Below are positions 35,901 to 49,000 of a stretch of 64,000 nt of DNA, in pieces. Source of the stretch: Warburgia ugandensis (Eukaryota; Streptophyta; Magnoliopsida; Canellales; Canellaceae); NCBI GenBank assembly GCA_035236585.1, contig CP141130.1, positions 75,525,944 to 75,589,943 on the forward strand, given 5' to 3'. Below the pieces are notes generated by a model. That model saw only the letters and a list, made by a program, of their open reading frames with translations. It had not been told where the DNA came from and did not search any database. How positions within the stretch are numbered: position 1 is the first letter of the stretch; every line of letters begins with the position of its first letter. The position numbers and the translations under genes are program-made.

Positions 35901-38900
35901 GGCCATCAACTAGAATGTGAAGGTCTTGATTTGAGGGGCAGATGAGCTATATGCTTCATCAGGAATGCACAACAGAGATCAAATCACCTATCATTCAGAT
36001 AGGAGTCTTAAGATGTATATTCTCACAAATAGAAAGTTCCAAAGCTCCTTTCTTATATTGGTTGGTGCTTGCATACACAAAAATAATACAAAAACATGGA
36101 TATATGGGGTGGAAGTCAAATGTGTCAGTAATGATAAATTGAGAGGATTGAGAAATGATTTTATTATGAGATTGGAGACTTTCACATCAAAATATACCCC
36201 TAGAAAGGACTTCAAAAGGAACCACAAGCTTATATGGACATCGTTTGTGCAGTAATTTATGCGAAAAAGAAAAGATCCTTATTGTTTGTGATTAGAGTAT
36301 CTGATATAAACAATACACCAGGATCTACCAAACCCAAAATTGGATTAAGAGCTCTCCGAAAAGGGGCTCTTCTAGCTCCTTTAGCATTCCAATCTTCATT
36401 TAAAATGAGATAAGGAAAGGACTTACCATATGGTTTGTAGGTTTAACCCATCTCTTTTACAGGAGCAACAACATACTCCCTTTCATCAATTCTTTTAGTT
36501 GTTCCTTTCACTTTAGCCGAGCTTCCAACTCTAGCATTCACTCCTTCATTGTCATTATGGCCTCTTCAACAATGTTAGCTCATTCTTTCTCTTGAATACT
36601 AGTACAGACGCTCATATCTGATTTTCTCTAGTCTTTTCTTCAAGTTACTGTGTTCTTCTTTTCAAAAAGTTGATGTTCTTCTTCTGAGAATCAACCTTTC
36701 TTTTAAACCTTTCATTTTTCTCCTACATCTTCTTAAGCAGAGCTTATTGATCTTCAACTTACCTTTTAAGCCTCTCAATCTCATTTCCTTTAATTCTATT
36801 TCATCCAGCGAGTTTTTGTTTGCAGTTATAACCTTGCTTTGGAACTCAACTCTTTTCTCCTTGTCAATTTTAGCCAAAGCAGTATGTTCCTTATCGAATA
36901 TTTAATTTTGCACGTAAAGTTCCTCTATTTCTTCCTTCTGGATTTTTAGGGTGACGGCAAAAGGATCATTTTAGTTCACAACCTCTTCACAAGTTGGTTG
37001 CACCACTTTAGCAATTTCAGGAAGGAATGAAGATGGATCAACATCAACAATGGGATGTTCCATCTGCTACTTGACACATGCATTTTGTGCTTCAAGGAAT
37101 TCCACCTCTTCAGTGTTGGCAACATATGAAGATACAAGGGAGATGTAAATCTCATTCACATAGTTCATTGGCAGAGATCAATGATATCTTGGAGGCCTTC
37201 AAAATGATTTTCATATGCTCCCATCCTCGTTAAAGTCCATTTCCTAATGAAGATCTTCAATTCTTGAGTGCAAAGATTGAACAGAACTTGAATATGTACT
37301 AAGCATTGGGGAAGGGATGTTGTCTCTCCACCCTTATATTATCCTGCTTCTCTTCTTAACAGGAACAATAATCTTCTGATTTTCCTTGAATCTGCTTACT
37401 TCTTTTGCAGATCAATAATTTTTTCTTATCTCATTTAAATTTAAGATGAAATCTGGATTTATTCTTTCACCTCTTTTGTGCTCAACCAATCCCTACCTTC
37501 TTTGCAGGGTTCAGTAAATTGGGACTCAGCAAACAGCTATTAAAACCAGTGACTAATTCATGCTTATTCTTAATAAAATATACCTTTTTTCTCTACCTTT
37601 TCTTGCACTTAATATAAATTCTTATACCTTTGACTTTGACTTTTATTTCTCCATCATCTATGATTTGCATGCCCTACTCAATTCTTTTCCTTTTGCTATC
37701 TTGGGAGAACAAAAAAATCTTCCTTTTCACTGAGCACCTTTTTAATTTCTTTGGGAGAATAAAACACTTGAACTGGGGGTTCATTCTCTTCTATCTGCAT
37801 CTCACTTTATCTTTCCATTTCAATTTCTTTCTTTTTCGATTCAACTTGCATTGGATGGATAGCCTCCATCATATTATTTTCATCTTTTAAAGCATTTGGA
37901 TCTAGCATCTCACTGGTTGCTATGCATCCATGCCTGAGGCCATTGCAATTTCTTTAATTCTTCGCTCTTTTCAATCCAATTCACTTGCATAGAATGTTCA
38001 ACATATTCCAGGTTACTTTCTCCAACAATTTTTTTTGTTTCCATCTCCTTTTACAAATGAAGTTTGCCAGCTTTATTCTTTTTCGTTCTTCTCCTTCATC
38101 TTTTCCTCCTATGGCATCCTCTCCAACTTGCATCTTTATCATAATGGGTGTTTGAACAGCAACTACGTTGATGTTGTTCCATTTGACCATTTTTCATCTT
38201 CATCTCCCGAATGGGTGCCTTTGTATTCCACTTTCCATTGCTCATCAATTTTCTTTTCGCAGAAGATACATTCATTAGTTTTGTGCTGCCACAATCCACG
38301 TTTTGAACACAAAAGCTCTTTAAGGTCATAGAAGATTGGTTGTTATTTCAATGAATCTTTAGTTTGGAGGAAAATTACTTTCTGTAACTGCGTTTCACAT
38401 TAAATTTCACCCTAAATATGAGCATAATTGACCCTGGGTATGGATGAACTCACCTTTGAAAGGGCCTACCTGGTCTTATGGTCTGTCATAATGGGTGAAC
38501 CAAAGCATTTAGCAATTTGATACGGGTTTCTCCTCGCAGAATTCTAGTGGAAGATTATGCAACTTGATCTATATTGGAACCGATGAGAAAGAGTAATCTC
38601 TAGTACTTGTAAGATACTTAAACCTTCTTGTAACCAAGATTGTTCCACCAATCTTCTATGGTCCACATGTCCAGATTCTAATTGCTTTCTCCTTTCAATT
38701 GAAAATAAATGTATAAAATTGATTTTTGAGATCTAACATTCTTAATTCTTCATTTAATCTCCATAGTCATTGACAAAGCATTTTACTTGTTTCTGCTTGA
38801 AGATTTCTCCTAAATATTCTTCCTACAAGAGTAAGATCGAGATTGATTTTACTTTGTTCCCAATCCTGATTGTTACAAACATACTTTTGGAGTATCTTCC

Positions 38901-38960
38901 AATCTTCTGATACTCATAAAGCTCTGTATTAAGAGCAAACTTTGGCTCTATTGATTCAAG
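32950..38960 (-). mobile_element. L1-clade LINE with C-terminal RNase H, decayed
   Basis: Domains appear in the expected order on the minus strand. ORF1: a DUF4283-like block (GPWKIGGTILV, then IKLHNLPLEFCEE, about 38780-38500) and a zinc-knuckle remnant (about 38300). ORF2: endonuclease start (WNAKGARRAPFRRAL, about 36400), endonuclease end (LPRVPFDHCPIL, about 35740), RT (EEQNAFVPNRVIQQNLLIAH, about 34810), the catalytic YADD (about 34405), the zinc-ribbon-type region (FFWNGYDR...GGLGV, about 33950) and an RNase H of the plant L1 type (IGGVLRDFNGQFVAGF, about 33240-33050). Stops and frame changes are frequent throughout, so it is long dead. Both outer ends are estimates; no target duplication was found. 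Confidence 0.85.
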
Positions 38961-39166
38961 CTAATTCCACCCAACGGACCATTCATAAGCCATTGAAGAA
39001 TGGTAAAGATTCAGCACTTAAGAAAATAATTTTATTTTAGAAGACATCAAACTGTTCGCCTCTCAAATTTGCAATTAACATAGCAACAAGAAGAAAGCTT
39101 AACTGGAAGGTCACTCTTGACTACTACTGAACTAAGATTGCTGTCTGTGAGGGAGTGCTCAATCAT

Positions 39167-39292
39167 GGGGTTTGAGGAAGGGGCGGACCACAAAGGGTCA
39201 GCCTTACCTTGCATTGCAAGATGCGGTTTCTACGCTTCAAATCTGTGATCTCAAAGTCACACACGACAACTCTACCGTTGTGCCAAGGCTTT
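39167..39292 (-). mobile_element. Au-type SINE, partial
   Basis: Minus-strand copy with Au blocks (ggaaggggcggaccacaa, ccttaccttgcat, gtgccaaggct). It has lost its 3' end and an internal piece. Confidence 0.85.
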
Positions 39293-39879
39293 CCTTCGTG
39301 TTTGAATTGTGCAATGCTGATGCTAAATAGTCTTTGATATTTATTAATTTCTGTTAAACCCATTTCATGGATTTTCAAGGACATTCTTATTCCTAATTGT
39401 GTTCTTTTTATAATAATTTTACATTAATCAAGATGTTGAGTTACAATCACAAATCTCTAATTGATTGGTGTATCTTGCGAGCTCTACCAACGTTACAAAA
39501 GGGAAGGAGGCCCTCTCTATTTAACTAAAGTAGTCTAATGGGCTGAGTCCAACGTTGCTTAGGAATACTCATAGTGGGGCTCCTCCAACTTTTTACACCG
39601 TTCTCTGACACTACAACAAAAGTTTCCAAGTGAAAATATTTTGACCCTTAACTGTTTAAGGTCTACTACGATAAAAGCCAAATAAACTCATAATCGCCTT
39701 AGGATAATATAATGTCTCGTCTCCACTTGGGCCAATATGGTAAATTAATAATCTCAATGAACTTGTAAGATAATATATTTTCAAAGTTTTCTTAAGGGCT
39801 CACAAATTACATAATTTAATGTTCTCCATTTTGAGGATTTCTTGTTATGAACATAGAGTTCAAATTGGGGCAGATATTC

Positions 39880-39940
<61 letters not shown>

Positions 39941-40406
39941 GAAATAATTGAGATTTTTTTGATAAAAGTGTATATAATTAAAATTTTCTGATAAAATAAA
40001 ATCCTGCAAAATTAATAGAAAACTTCCAGATAAGGTATTTAGTTTATCGGATTTTTTACTGTACATGGTTCTTGTGTGGTGATACGCGCACTCTTAGTTG
40101 GAAGTACTAGTAACTGGCAAGGATACGCAAGGTTCATGAAACCGTCCATCTCGGAGTGATACTCTGAACAAGTCATGAGCCAATATTTTGACTCATTTGA
40201 ATCCTGAATGGTTCAGAATATTTTCCTGAATCAAAAGCCACCCTGGCTGTTGATTAACAAACTCCCCACAAATCAAAGGCCTTGAATCATCTCATTGACG
40301 AGAGGCTTCATTGATTATTCATCCACAGCAAGCTCTACCACACAAAATGATTTGGATGATTCCAACCATGGATCCTACTTGCACATACAAGAGCGCCCAA
40401 GTCGGA
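39293..40406. other. Intergenic sequence with a GA microsatellite
   Basis: No gene was found. A long (GA)n run occupies 39881-39937. The rest is AT-rich and unassigned. Confidence 0.6.
39881..39937. repeat. (GA)n microsatellite
   Basis: About 28 GA units. The Ser/Leu ORF on the minus strand is its shadow. Confidence 0.95.
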
Positions 40407-41570
40407 TGTAACAGACCAAGGGCCCCACCAGCAACAATATTGTCCGCTTTGGGCTTTCGGCCCGTATGGTTTTGCTCTTCCCCCTTCAGGGAAAGACCAG
40501 TTGTTGTAAGGGAAGTCCTCAACACTCTTATTAACAACCCAGTTTCCCCTCCCCAGGCGATGTGGGACTAGCTCTCAGTACCTCCCCACCATTGTTCCCT
40601 CAGATTATCTTGGGCCCTGACCTCAGACTATCTTGGGGCATCCCCCTCAAGCTATCTTGGCCTTACCTTGAAGCCATCTTGGCGAACACCTGTGGGTTCA
40701 CCTTTCCCCCTTTAGGGACACGCGTCCACGTGTGCAGCTAGCCACCCCCATCACGAGGGAACTGGCTCTGATACCATTTGTAACAAACCGGGGTTCTAAC
40801 AGTGTGATATTATCTGCTCTGGCACAAAGTGCCTCACGGTTTTAAAACGCGTCACCGTGTGTATCAGAGTAGCATAGCGGATTGATATTGTCCTCTTTGG
40901 GTCCCTCAACCTATCTTGGGTCTAACCTCAGACTATCTTGGGGCATCCCCCACAACCTATCTTGGTCCCCCCTCAAACCATCTTGGCCAATGCCTGTGGG
41001 TTCACCTTTTCTCCTTTAGGGACACGCGTCCATGTGTGCGGCTAGCCTTCTCCACCACTAGGGAACTGGCTTTGATACCATTTGTAACAGCCCGGCTCCA
41101 ACAGTAACAATATTGTCAGCTTTGGGCATAGCCCGCATGGTTTTGTTCTTCCCCGGTTTCCTAGGAAAAATGCGTTATGACTGTTAGAGTCCAACCGACT
41201 CTTATCAACTGGCCTAGATCTCCCTTCCCAGTCCATGTGGGACTAACTCTCTGTACCTACTCACCCTTGTTTCCTTAGACTATCTTGGGGCATTCCCCTC
41301 AAGCCATTTTGGCGAACACCGGGGTTCCAACAGTGTGATATTGTCCGCTCTGGCACAGAGTGCCTCACGGTTTTAAAACGCGTCACCGTGTGTATCAGAG
41401 TAGCACAACAGACTGATATTGTCCTCTTTGGGTCCCTCAACCTATATTGGGTCTAACTTCAGACTATTTTGGGGCATCCCCCTCAAGGCATCTTGGCAGC
41501 CCTCAAGGTTTTGTTTCCTTGGATCCCTCACTTACTGCTGGGGAGTACTCTTAGAATGTGTCACACTAGT
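40407..41570 (-). mobile_element. TRIM array, left minus-strand block
   Basis: LTR-like segments begin near 40407, 40779 and 41083 (TGTAACA on plus) and two primer-binding sites are present. Fragments between 41296 and 41570 are mixed. Confidence 0.75.
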
Positions 41571-44490
41571 TAGAGCCTAATCGCGACCCGATGGTGGGTG
41601 GCTAACCGCATGTGGGCGCTCGCATGGAAACAAGCGCGGACGCGTGTCCCATAAGGGGGAGAGGTGAACTGTTGCCGTCGCTAAGATACCTTGAGGTAGA
41701 TGCACCAAGATAGGTTGAGGGACGAAGGCGATGAGGTATCGAGAGTTAGTCCCACATCGCCTAGGGAGGGAGATCTGGGCTGGTTATAAGAGTCCGGTTG
41801 GCTCTAACAATTATGACGCTTTTTAAAGCCATGTGGGCTAGGCTCGGAGTGGACAATATCACACTGTTGGAACCCCGGTTTGTTACAAATGGTATTAGAG
41901 CCAGTTCCCTCGTGATGGGAGTGGTTAGCCGCACGCGTGGACGTGTGTCCATGAAGGGGGAAAGGTGAACCCGCAGGTGTTTGCCAAGATGGCTTGAGGG
42001 CAGGGCCAAGATGGCTTGAGGGGGATGCCCCAAGATAGTCTGAGGTCAAGGCCTAAGATAGTCTGAGGGAACAAGGGCGATGAGGTACCAAGAGTTAGTC
42101 CCACATCGCCTGGGGAGGGAGATCTGGGCTGGTTATAAGAGTCTGGTTGGCTCTAATAGTTGTGACGCGTTTTAAAGCCATGCGGGCTATGTGAACCCCC
42201 AGGTGTTCGCCAAGATAGCTTGAGGGGGATGCCCCAAGATAGTCTGAGGGAACAAGGGTGGGGAGGTACTGAGAGTTAGTCCCACATCGCCTAGGGAAGG
42301 AGATATGGGCTGGTTATAATAGTCCGGTTGGCTCTAACTAGTGTGACGCATTTTAAAATCATGAGGCACTCTGTGCTAAAGCGGACAATATCACACTGTT
42401 GGAACCCCGGTATGTTACAAATGGTATCAGAGTCAGTTCCCTCATGCTGGAGAGGGTTAGCGGCACTTATGGATGCGTGTCCCTAAAGGGGGAAAGGTGA
42501 ACTCGCAAGTATTCACCAAGATGGCTTGAGGGGGATGCCCCAAGATAGTCTGAGGCTAAGGCCCAAGATAGTTTGAGAGAACAAGGGCGGGGAAGTATTG
42601 AGAGTTAGTCCCACATCGCTTGGGGAGGGAGATATGGGCAGGTTATAAGAGTCCGGTTGGCTCTAACTAGTGTGACATGTTTTAAAACTGTGAGGCACTC
42701 TGTGCCAGAGCGGACAATATCACACTGTTGGAACCCCAAGGCCCAAGATAGTCTGAGGGAATAAGAGCGGGGTGGTATTGAGAGTTAGTCCCACATCACC
42801 TGGGAAGGGGAAACTAGGCTGTTGATAAGAATGCTGAGGACTTCCCTTACAACGACCGGTCTTCCCCTGAAGGGGGAAGAGCAAAATTGTGAGGGCCAAA
42901 AGCCCAAAGTGGACAATATCGTTGCTGGTGGGGCCATCGGTCTATTACAATGGTATCAGAGCCAGTTCCCTCGTGATGGGGGTGGCTAGCCGCACGCGTG
43001 GACGCGTGTCCCTAAAGGGAGAAAGGTGAACCCGCAGGTGTTTGCCAAGATGGCTTGAGGGCAAGGCCAAGATAGCTTGACGGGGATGCCCCAAGATAGT
43101 CTGAGGGACCCAAAGAGGACAATATCGTCTTCGCTGTGCAGTCTGCGCCCGGAACGACCGGTTTTCTCCTAAAGGGGAAGAGCAAAATCGTGAGGGGGCT
43201 GGGTTACCAGCCTGCTAAAGCGGACAATATTGTTGCTGGGTGGGGCCCTCGGTCTAATACAATGGTATCAAAGCCAGTTCCCTCGTGGTGGGGAGGGCTA
43301 GCAGCATGCGTAGACGCATGTCCCTAAAGGGAGAAAGGTGAACCCATAAGCGTTGCCCAAGATGGCTTGAGAGGGATGTCCTAAGATAGTCTGAGAGAAC
43401 AAGGGTGGGGAGGTATTAAGAGTTAGTCCCACATCGCCTGGGGAGGGAGAACTGGGCTGTTGATAAGAGTCTGGTTGGCTCTAACAGTTGTGACGCGTTT
43501 TAAAGCGGTGCGGGCTTTGCCCAAAGCAGACAGTATCACACTGTTGGAACCCCGGTCTGTTACAAATGGTATTAGAGCCAGTTCCCTCGTAATTGGGAGG
43601 GCTAGCCACATGCGTGGATGCGTGTCCCCTAAAGGGGAGAGGTGAACCCGTTGCCGTCTGCCAAGATACCATGAGGGTGGGCCAAGATGGCTTGAGGGGG
43701 ATGCCTTAAGATAGTTTGAGGTCAGGCCCAAGATAGGTTGTGGTAGCCCAAGATAGGCTGAAAGACGAAGTGAGAGGTAATGAGAGTTAGTCCCTTATTG
43801 CCTATGGAGGGGAAACTGGGCTGTTGATAAGAGTGCTGAGGACTTCCCTTGCAATGATCGGTTTTCCCCTAAGGGGGAAGAACAAAACTATGCAGGCTGA
43901 AAGCCCAAAGCAAACAATATCATTATTGGGTGGGCCTTTCGGGTTGTTACAATGGTATCAGAGCCAATTCCCTTGTGATGGTGGGTGGTTAACCGCACAT
44001 GGGCGCTCACGGGAAAACACGCGAGGACGTGTGTCTCCTAAGGGGGAGAGGTGAACCCGTTGCCGTTTGCCAAGATGCCTTGAGGGGGATGCCCCAAGAT
44101 AGGTTGAGGGAACAAAGGCGGAGAGGTATCGAGAGTTAGTCCTACATCACATGGGGAGGGAAAACTGGGCTGTTGATAAGAGTTGTGGTAGACTCTACCA
44201 GTAAGAACGCATTTTAGCTGGGCAACTGGGTAAGAACAAAACCGTGAGGGGGCTAGGTTGCCAGCCTGCCAAAGCGGACAATATCGTTGCATGGTGGGGC
44301 CCTCGGTTTGTTAAAATGGTATTAGAGCCAGTTCCCTCGTGATGGGGAGGGCTAGCCACACGCGTGGACGCGTCCCTAAAGGGGGAAAGGTGAACCCACA
44401 GGTGTCTGCCAAGATGCCTTGAGGGTGGGCCAAGATGGCTTGAAGGGGATGCCCCAAGATAATCTGAGGCTAAGGCCCAAGATAGGTTGA
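41571..44490 (+). mobile_element. TRIM array, central plus-strand block
   Basis: Seven primer-binding-like sites and repeated gagttagtcccacatcgcc LTR starts lie near 41738, 42088, 42271, 42599, 42779, 43419, 43781 and 44129. Units share LTRs head-to-tail. Confidence 0.8.
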
Positions 44491-45550
44491 GTTTTGTAAT
44501 AGCCCAGCTCCAAAGTAACAATATTGTCCGCTTTAGGCGCAGCTCGCATGATTTTGTTCTTCCCCGGTTTCCCAGGGAAAACGCGTGATGATTGTTAGAG
44601 TCCAATCGACTCTTATCAACCTGCCCAAATCTCCCTCCCCAGGTGATGTGGGACTAACTCTCAGTACCTCCCCACCCTTGTTCCCTCAGACTATCTTGGA
44701 GCATCCCTCTCAAGCTATCTTGCCCCATCCTCAAGCCATCTTGGCGAACACCTGTGGGTTCACCTTTCCCCCTTTAGGTACACGCGTCAATGCGTGCGGT
44801 TAGCCAGCCCCATCACGAGGGAACTGGCTCTGATACCATTTGTAACAGATCGGGGTTCTAACAGTGTGATATTGTCCGCTCTGGGCTTAGCCTGCACGGC
44901 TTTGAAACGTGTCACAACTATTAGAGCCAACTGGACTCTTATAACCAACCCTAATCTCCCTCCCCAGGCGATGTGAGACTAACTCTCAGTACCTCCGTAC
45001 CCTTGTTCCCTCAGACTATCTTGGGCCTTGACCTCAAACTATCTTGGGGCATTTCCCTCAAGCCATCTTGGCCCACCCTCAAGCCATCTTAGTTTGTAAC
45101 AAACCGGGGTTCTAATAGTGTGATATTGTCCGCTCTGGACTTAGCCCACACGGTTTTAAAACTTGTCACAACTGTTAGAGCCAACCGGACTCTTATCAAC
45201 AGCCTAGTTCTCCCTCCCCAGGCGATGTGGGACTAACTCTCAGTAGCTCCTTGCCCTTGTTCCCTCAGACTATCTTAGGCCCTGACCTCACACTATCTTG
45301 GAGCATCCCCCTCAAGCCGTCTTGGCCTTACCCTCAAGCCATCTTAGCAACACCTGCGGGTTCACCTTTCCCCCTTTAGGGACACGAGTCCACGTGTACG
45401 GCTAACCACCCCCATCACGAAGGAACTGGCTCTGATACCATTTGTAACAGATCGGGGTTCCAACAATGTGATACCATTGTAACAGACCGAGGTTCCAAAA
45501 AGCCCAGAGCGGACAATATCACACTGTTGGAACCCCTGGTCTATTACATC
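44491..45550 (-). mobile_element. TRIM array, right minus-strand block
   Basis: LTR-like segments begin near 44494, 44840, 45092 and 45445 on the plus strand as TGTAACA or TGTAATA. Two primer-binding sites are present. It ends in short mixed pieces before 45550. Confidence 0.75.
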
Positions 45551-46043
45551 GCAAGAGATGTGCTAACAGAAATGCCCAACATATGTGATTAAATTAGGCC
45601 CCCTTACCCATGGAGTAGGCAATAAGAAAACAAAGGGATCTCCGGAATGGACTGTTTTTGACAAGACTGGGCATCCCCACTGCGTTACTTGGGGACTTTC
45701 ACAGCCTTTAAGTCCTGCACCCTCGTTCTCCTCCCAGTCCTGCAGCCTTGTTCTCATCATAGGGAACTAAAATCCAAAAACCTACGGGAAATTGATTGCA
45801 TTTATAGTACTCTGATTTACTCCAGAAATACGTCAAGCATTAATAGAATATAACTGAAGGTAACATACTATTGGACGAAGCTTCCACATAAAATCCAGAC
45901 AAACAAGCCAAATAACCAACTAGATATATCACAAGGATTTACCCCACTAGTAGTAGAAACAGAGGTTCACACACTTAATACATGGCAAACCAATGAACAA
46001 ATCACCTGAAACTAATAACTTTTTCTTATACTTATTATGCCAT
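45551..46043. other. Region downstream of the acidic-protein gene
   Basis: It contains unassigned sequence plus the likely 3' UTR of the gene ending at 46044. Confidence 0.5.
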
Positions 46044-49000
46044 TCACAACTTATTAACAGATGAGCAGCATACAAATGGAACCCAGTATGCTCTCCCTTT
46101 GACCTTCGTCTTCCCCGGCATGCTATCTGGCAGTCTAGCAGGAGAATTCCATTCTTTCATTGTGGTGCCTTCGTTACCAGATACAGTAGAGAAATCAGTA
46201 GCTGGCTTGGCTGGAGCATCATCTTTGGATGTCTGATCTTTGTGGGTGTTCATAATTTTAGGGTCCTGTGTTGGGGACTTCTGTTTCCTTTCAAGGTTTG
46301 CTGAAACCAGAAGACTCTTCAACGGAGTATGCGGCTTCCCTGCGTTCCAATTGGCAACCTTTGCAATGATCTCCTCATTTTTCTTTCTCCCTTCTGATTC
46401 ATTTACAACATTTGTACGAGAAGGAAACCAGGCAACTTGTGAAGAAGGTGAATTGGGCCGTTGGGAGTTCTGCAAGGATTGAATTTCAGCAGAAGCAGGC
46501 TGTCCACTGTCACCTCTACTAGGTTCAACCAGGGTCATAAAAGAAGGTGGCTCAAAGACATCAGTGTCATTATTTTGATGCTCCCTGCTAACATTTCCTT
46601 TTACATTAGCATTGGATGTTTGAACATTGACCTGCGACTGAGATTCAGAGGTGAGGCTAACTGGTGCATCTGAAGCATCTCTTGTGGAAGGAACTGTTCC
46701 ATCTGCAAAACAGTCAAGCAGACCAATTTTACTATGCCCCAAAAGTAAAGGTTTTCACCTGGCATCAGGGGCAATTAGTTAACCTCTATAGCCAAGGAGA
46801 AACATTGCAATTACATAAGGAATAATTTCCTGTGACATCAGTTATCTCTGACGCTACTAATAGAAACATCATATTCAAAACTAGGTACGTCTTGAAAGAA
46901 ATAGACAAAAGAACTTTATCCAGCAAAAATGGTTAATAGGACCTGATGGTGTTGATGACATCTAAAACAGTAACACGTGTAAGAGACAAGAATATTATCC
47001 AGTTGATGGCATCAAGAGACCTCCAACTTTTCCAATGTCTTTATTAACAAGTCTGATCAGTGTTGTGCAGCTGAATAATGTATTAAGAAATAATTTATTG
47101 AGTAATTAAAAAATGTAAAATAAGTATATATAGAGAAACCCCAAACCAGCATCCAGCTTTCCGGAAAACATAGATGTAGAAGTGCACAAAGTGTGGCCAT
47201 ACGTGGAAACTTGGTGGTGAAAACGAACCCAGAAATATAAGAACTGGTTTCAAGACCTAAAAGTGGAACTTCAGGTGACTATTAACCAAAGTTCATTCTG
47301 TTTGATTTGATGTCATTGAGCTTAGCTCATTTAATATTAAATCATCATCATCATCAAGACCTTATCCCAATTTGGGGTTGGTCACACTTGCTCCTCCATC
47401 TCCCTCTATTAAGCATAATGGCTTCATTTAGTCCCAATGTTTTTAGATCTTTTCTCGCCACTTCTATCCATGTTCTTTTGGGACTTCCCCTTGCCCTTTT
47501 AGAACCTTCAACTTGGATCACCTCACTCCTAATCGGTGTCATTTCTAGTCTCTGTTGGACATGTTCAAACCATCTAAGTCTAATCTCCCTCATCTTGTTA
47601 TCTATTGGTTCTACTCCTAAGTTTCTTTTAATGTTTTCATTTCTAATTTTATCCTTTCTTGTCTTGGCATTCATCCATCTCAGCATCCACATTTCGACGA
47701 TTCTCATCCTATGTACATGTTGTTCCTTAACTGCCCAACACTGATCCATAGACCATGCCTAGCTTGACAGCCATCCTATAAAATTTTCCTTCAGTTTGAG
47801 TGGCACCCGCCGATCACACAAAACTACAGAGGCATATCTCCATTTGTTTCAACCCGCTTGGATTCTCTCGGTAACCTTCCTCTCAACCTCTCTGCTCTTG
47901 TGTGTTACCAATCCCAAGTATTGGAAGTGTTCTTTTAGGGGGACTTCTAGGTTATCAATCTTTACTAACAATTCACTCCCCCTCCTCTCCTTGCTAAAAT
48001 TGTATTCCATATACTCTATGTTATTTTGGCTAAATTTAAATCTTTAGATTCTAATGCACTCTCTCCATAACTCTACCTTTGTGTTTATGACCTCCCTTGT
48101 CTTATCAATCAAAACTATTTCATTTGCAAATAAAATGCACCATAGAATCTCTCTGTGTAGATGTTTTGTTAACTCATTGATAACCAATGTGAAAAGGTAG
48201 GGGCTCAATGCCAATCCTTGGTACAACATTATAGTGATAAAAAAATCATAGGTCTCTTTGTTAGCGATCCTAACGTTTGTTACCACTCCCTCATACATAT
48301 ACTTAAATATGTCTATATACCCTTGTGAAAACCCTTTCTCGACCAACACCTACCATATTAACTCTCTAAATACACTATCATAAGCTTTTTCTAAGTTGAT
48401 AAAGACCATGTGGAGGTTTTCCCTCATCTCTATATATTTTTCTCTATTTAGTGTCTAAACAAGAAAATAGCTTCCATAGTAGACCTCTCATCATCATCTA
48501 GACCTTATCCCAATTAGGGGTCGGCCACATGAATCTTATTCCTCCATTCCTCTTTATTAAGTACATTGGCTTCATTTAGTCTCAAAGTTTTAAAATCTTT
48601 CCTTGTCACTTCTATCCACTTTCTTTTGGGCTTTCCCCTTGTCCTTTTAAAACCTTCTACTTGCATTGCCTCACTCCTAACCGGTGCCGTTTTCGGTCTC
48701 CTTTGGACATGTCCAAACCATCTAATCTCCCTCATCTTGTTACCTATTGGTGCTATCCCTAAATATCCTCTAATATTTTCATTCCTAATTCTATCCTTTC
48801 TTGTCTTACCACTCATCCATCTCTCATTTCTATGATGTTCATCCTATGAACATGATGTTCCTTAACTACCCAACACTCTAATCCATAGAACATGGCCGGC
48901 CTTATGACCCATCCTATAGAAGTTTCCATTTAGTTTGAGTGGCACCCGTTAATCATACAAAACTCCAGATGCACATCTCCATTTGTTCCAACTCGCTTGG

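Larger units (their letters stand above)
40407..45550. mobile_element. Array of miniature LTR retrotransposons (TRIM) in three orientation blocks
   Basis: The region is built from one module. An LTR-like segment of about 150-170 bp in sense runs TGAGAGTTAGTCCCACATCG ... TTACA. It is followed by a primer-binding site (TGGTATCAGAGCC or close variants), then a ~200-270-bp internal part with no ORF, then a purine tract before the next LTR. I count 11 primer-binding-like sites: minus at 40764 and 41068; plus at 41890, 42422, 42951, 43263, 43567, 43953 and 44317; minus at 44826 and 45428. The small size and lack of genes define a TRIM. Shared LTRs between units indicate tandem growth, as known for TRIMs. 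All are non-coding fossils, and the units are diverged from each other. Confidence 0.85.

Noticed and set aside
41890-44330. tRNA-Met-like matches
   Set aside because: These are primer-binding sites next to LTR ends, only about 12-13 bases long, and not tRNA genes.
41761-44605. Several ORFs of 60-136 aa in the TRIM cluster
   Set aside because: They change frame with the repeat, are rich in Pro and Ser from repeat composition, and carry no domain.
40407-45550. CRISPR-like regular repeat array
   Set aside because: Units are long, diverged, in both orientations and built from LTRs and primer-binding sites in a plant genome.
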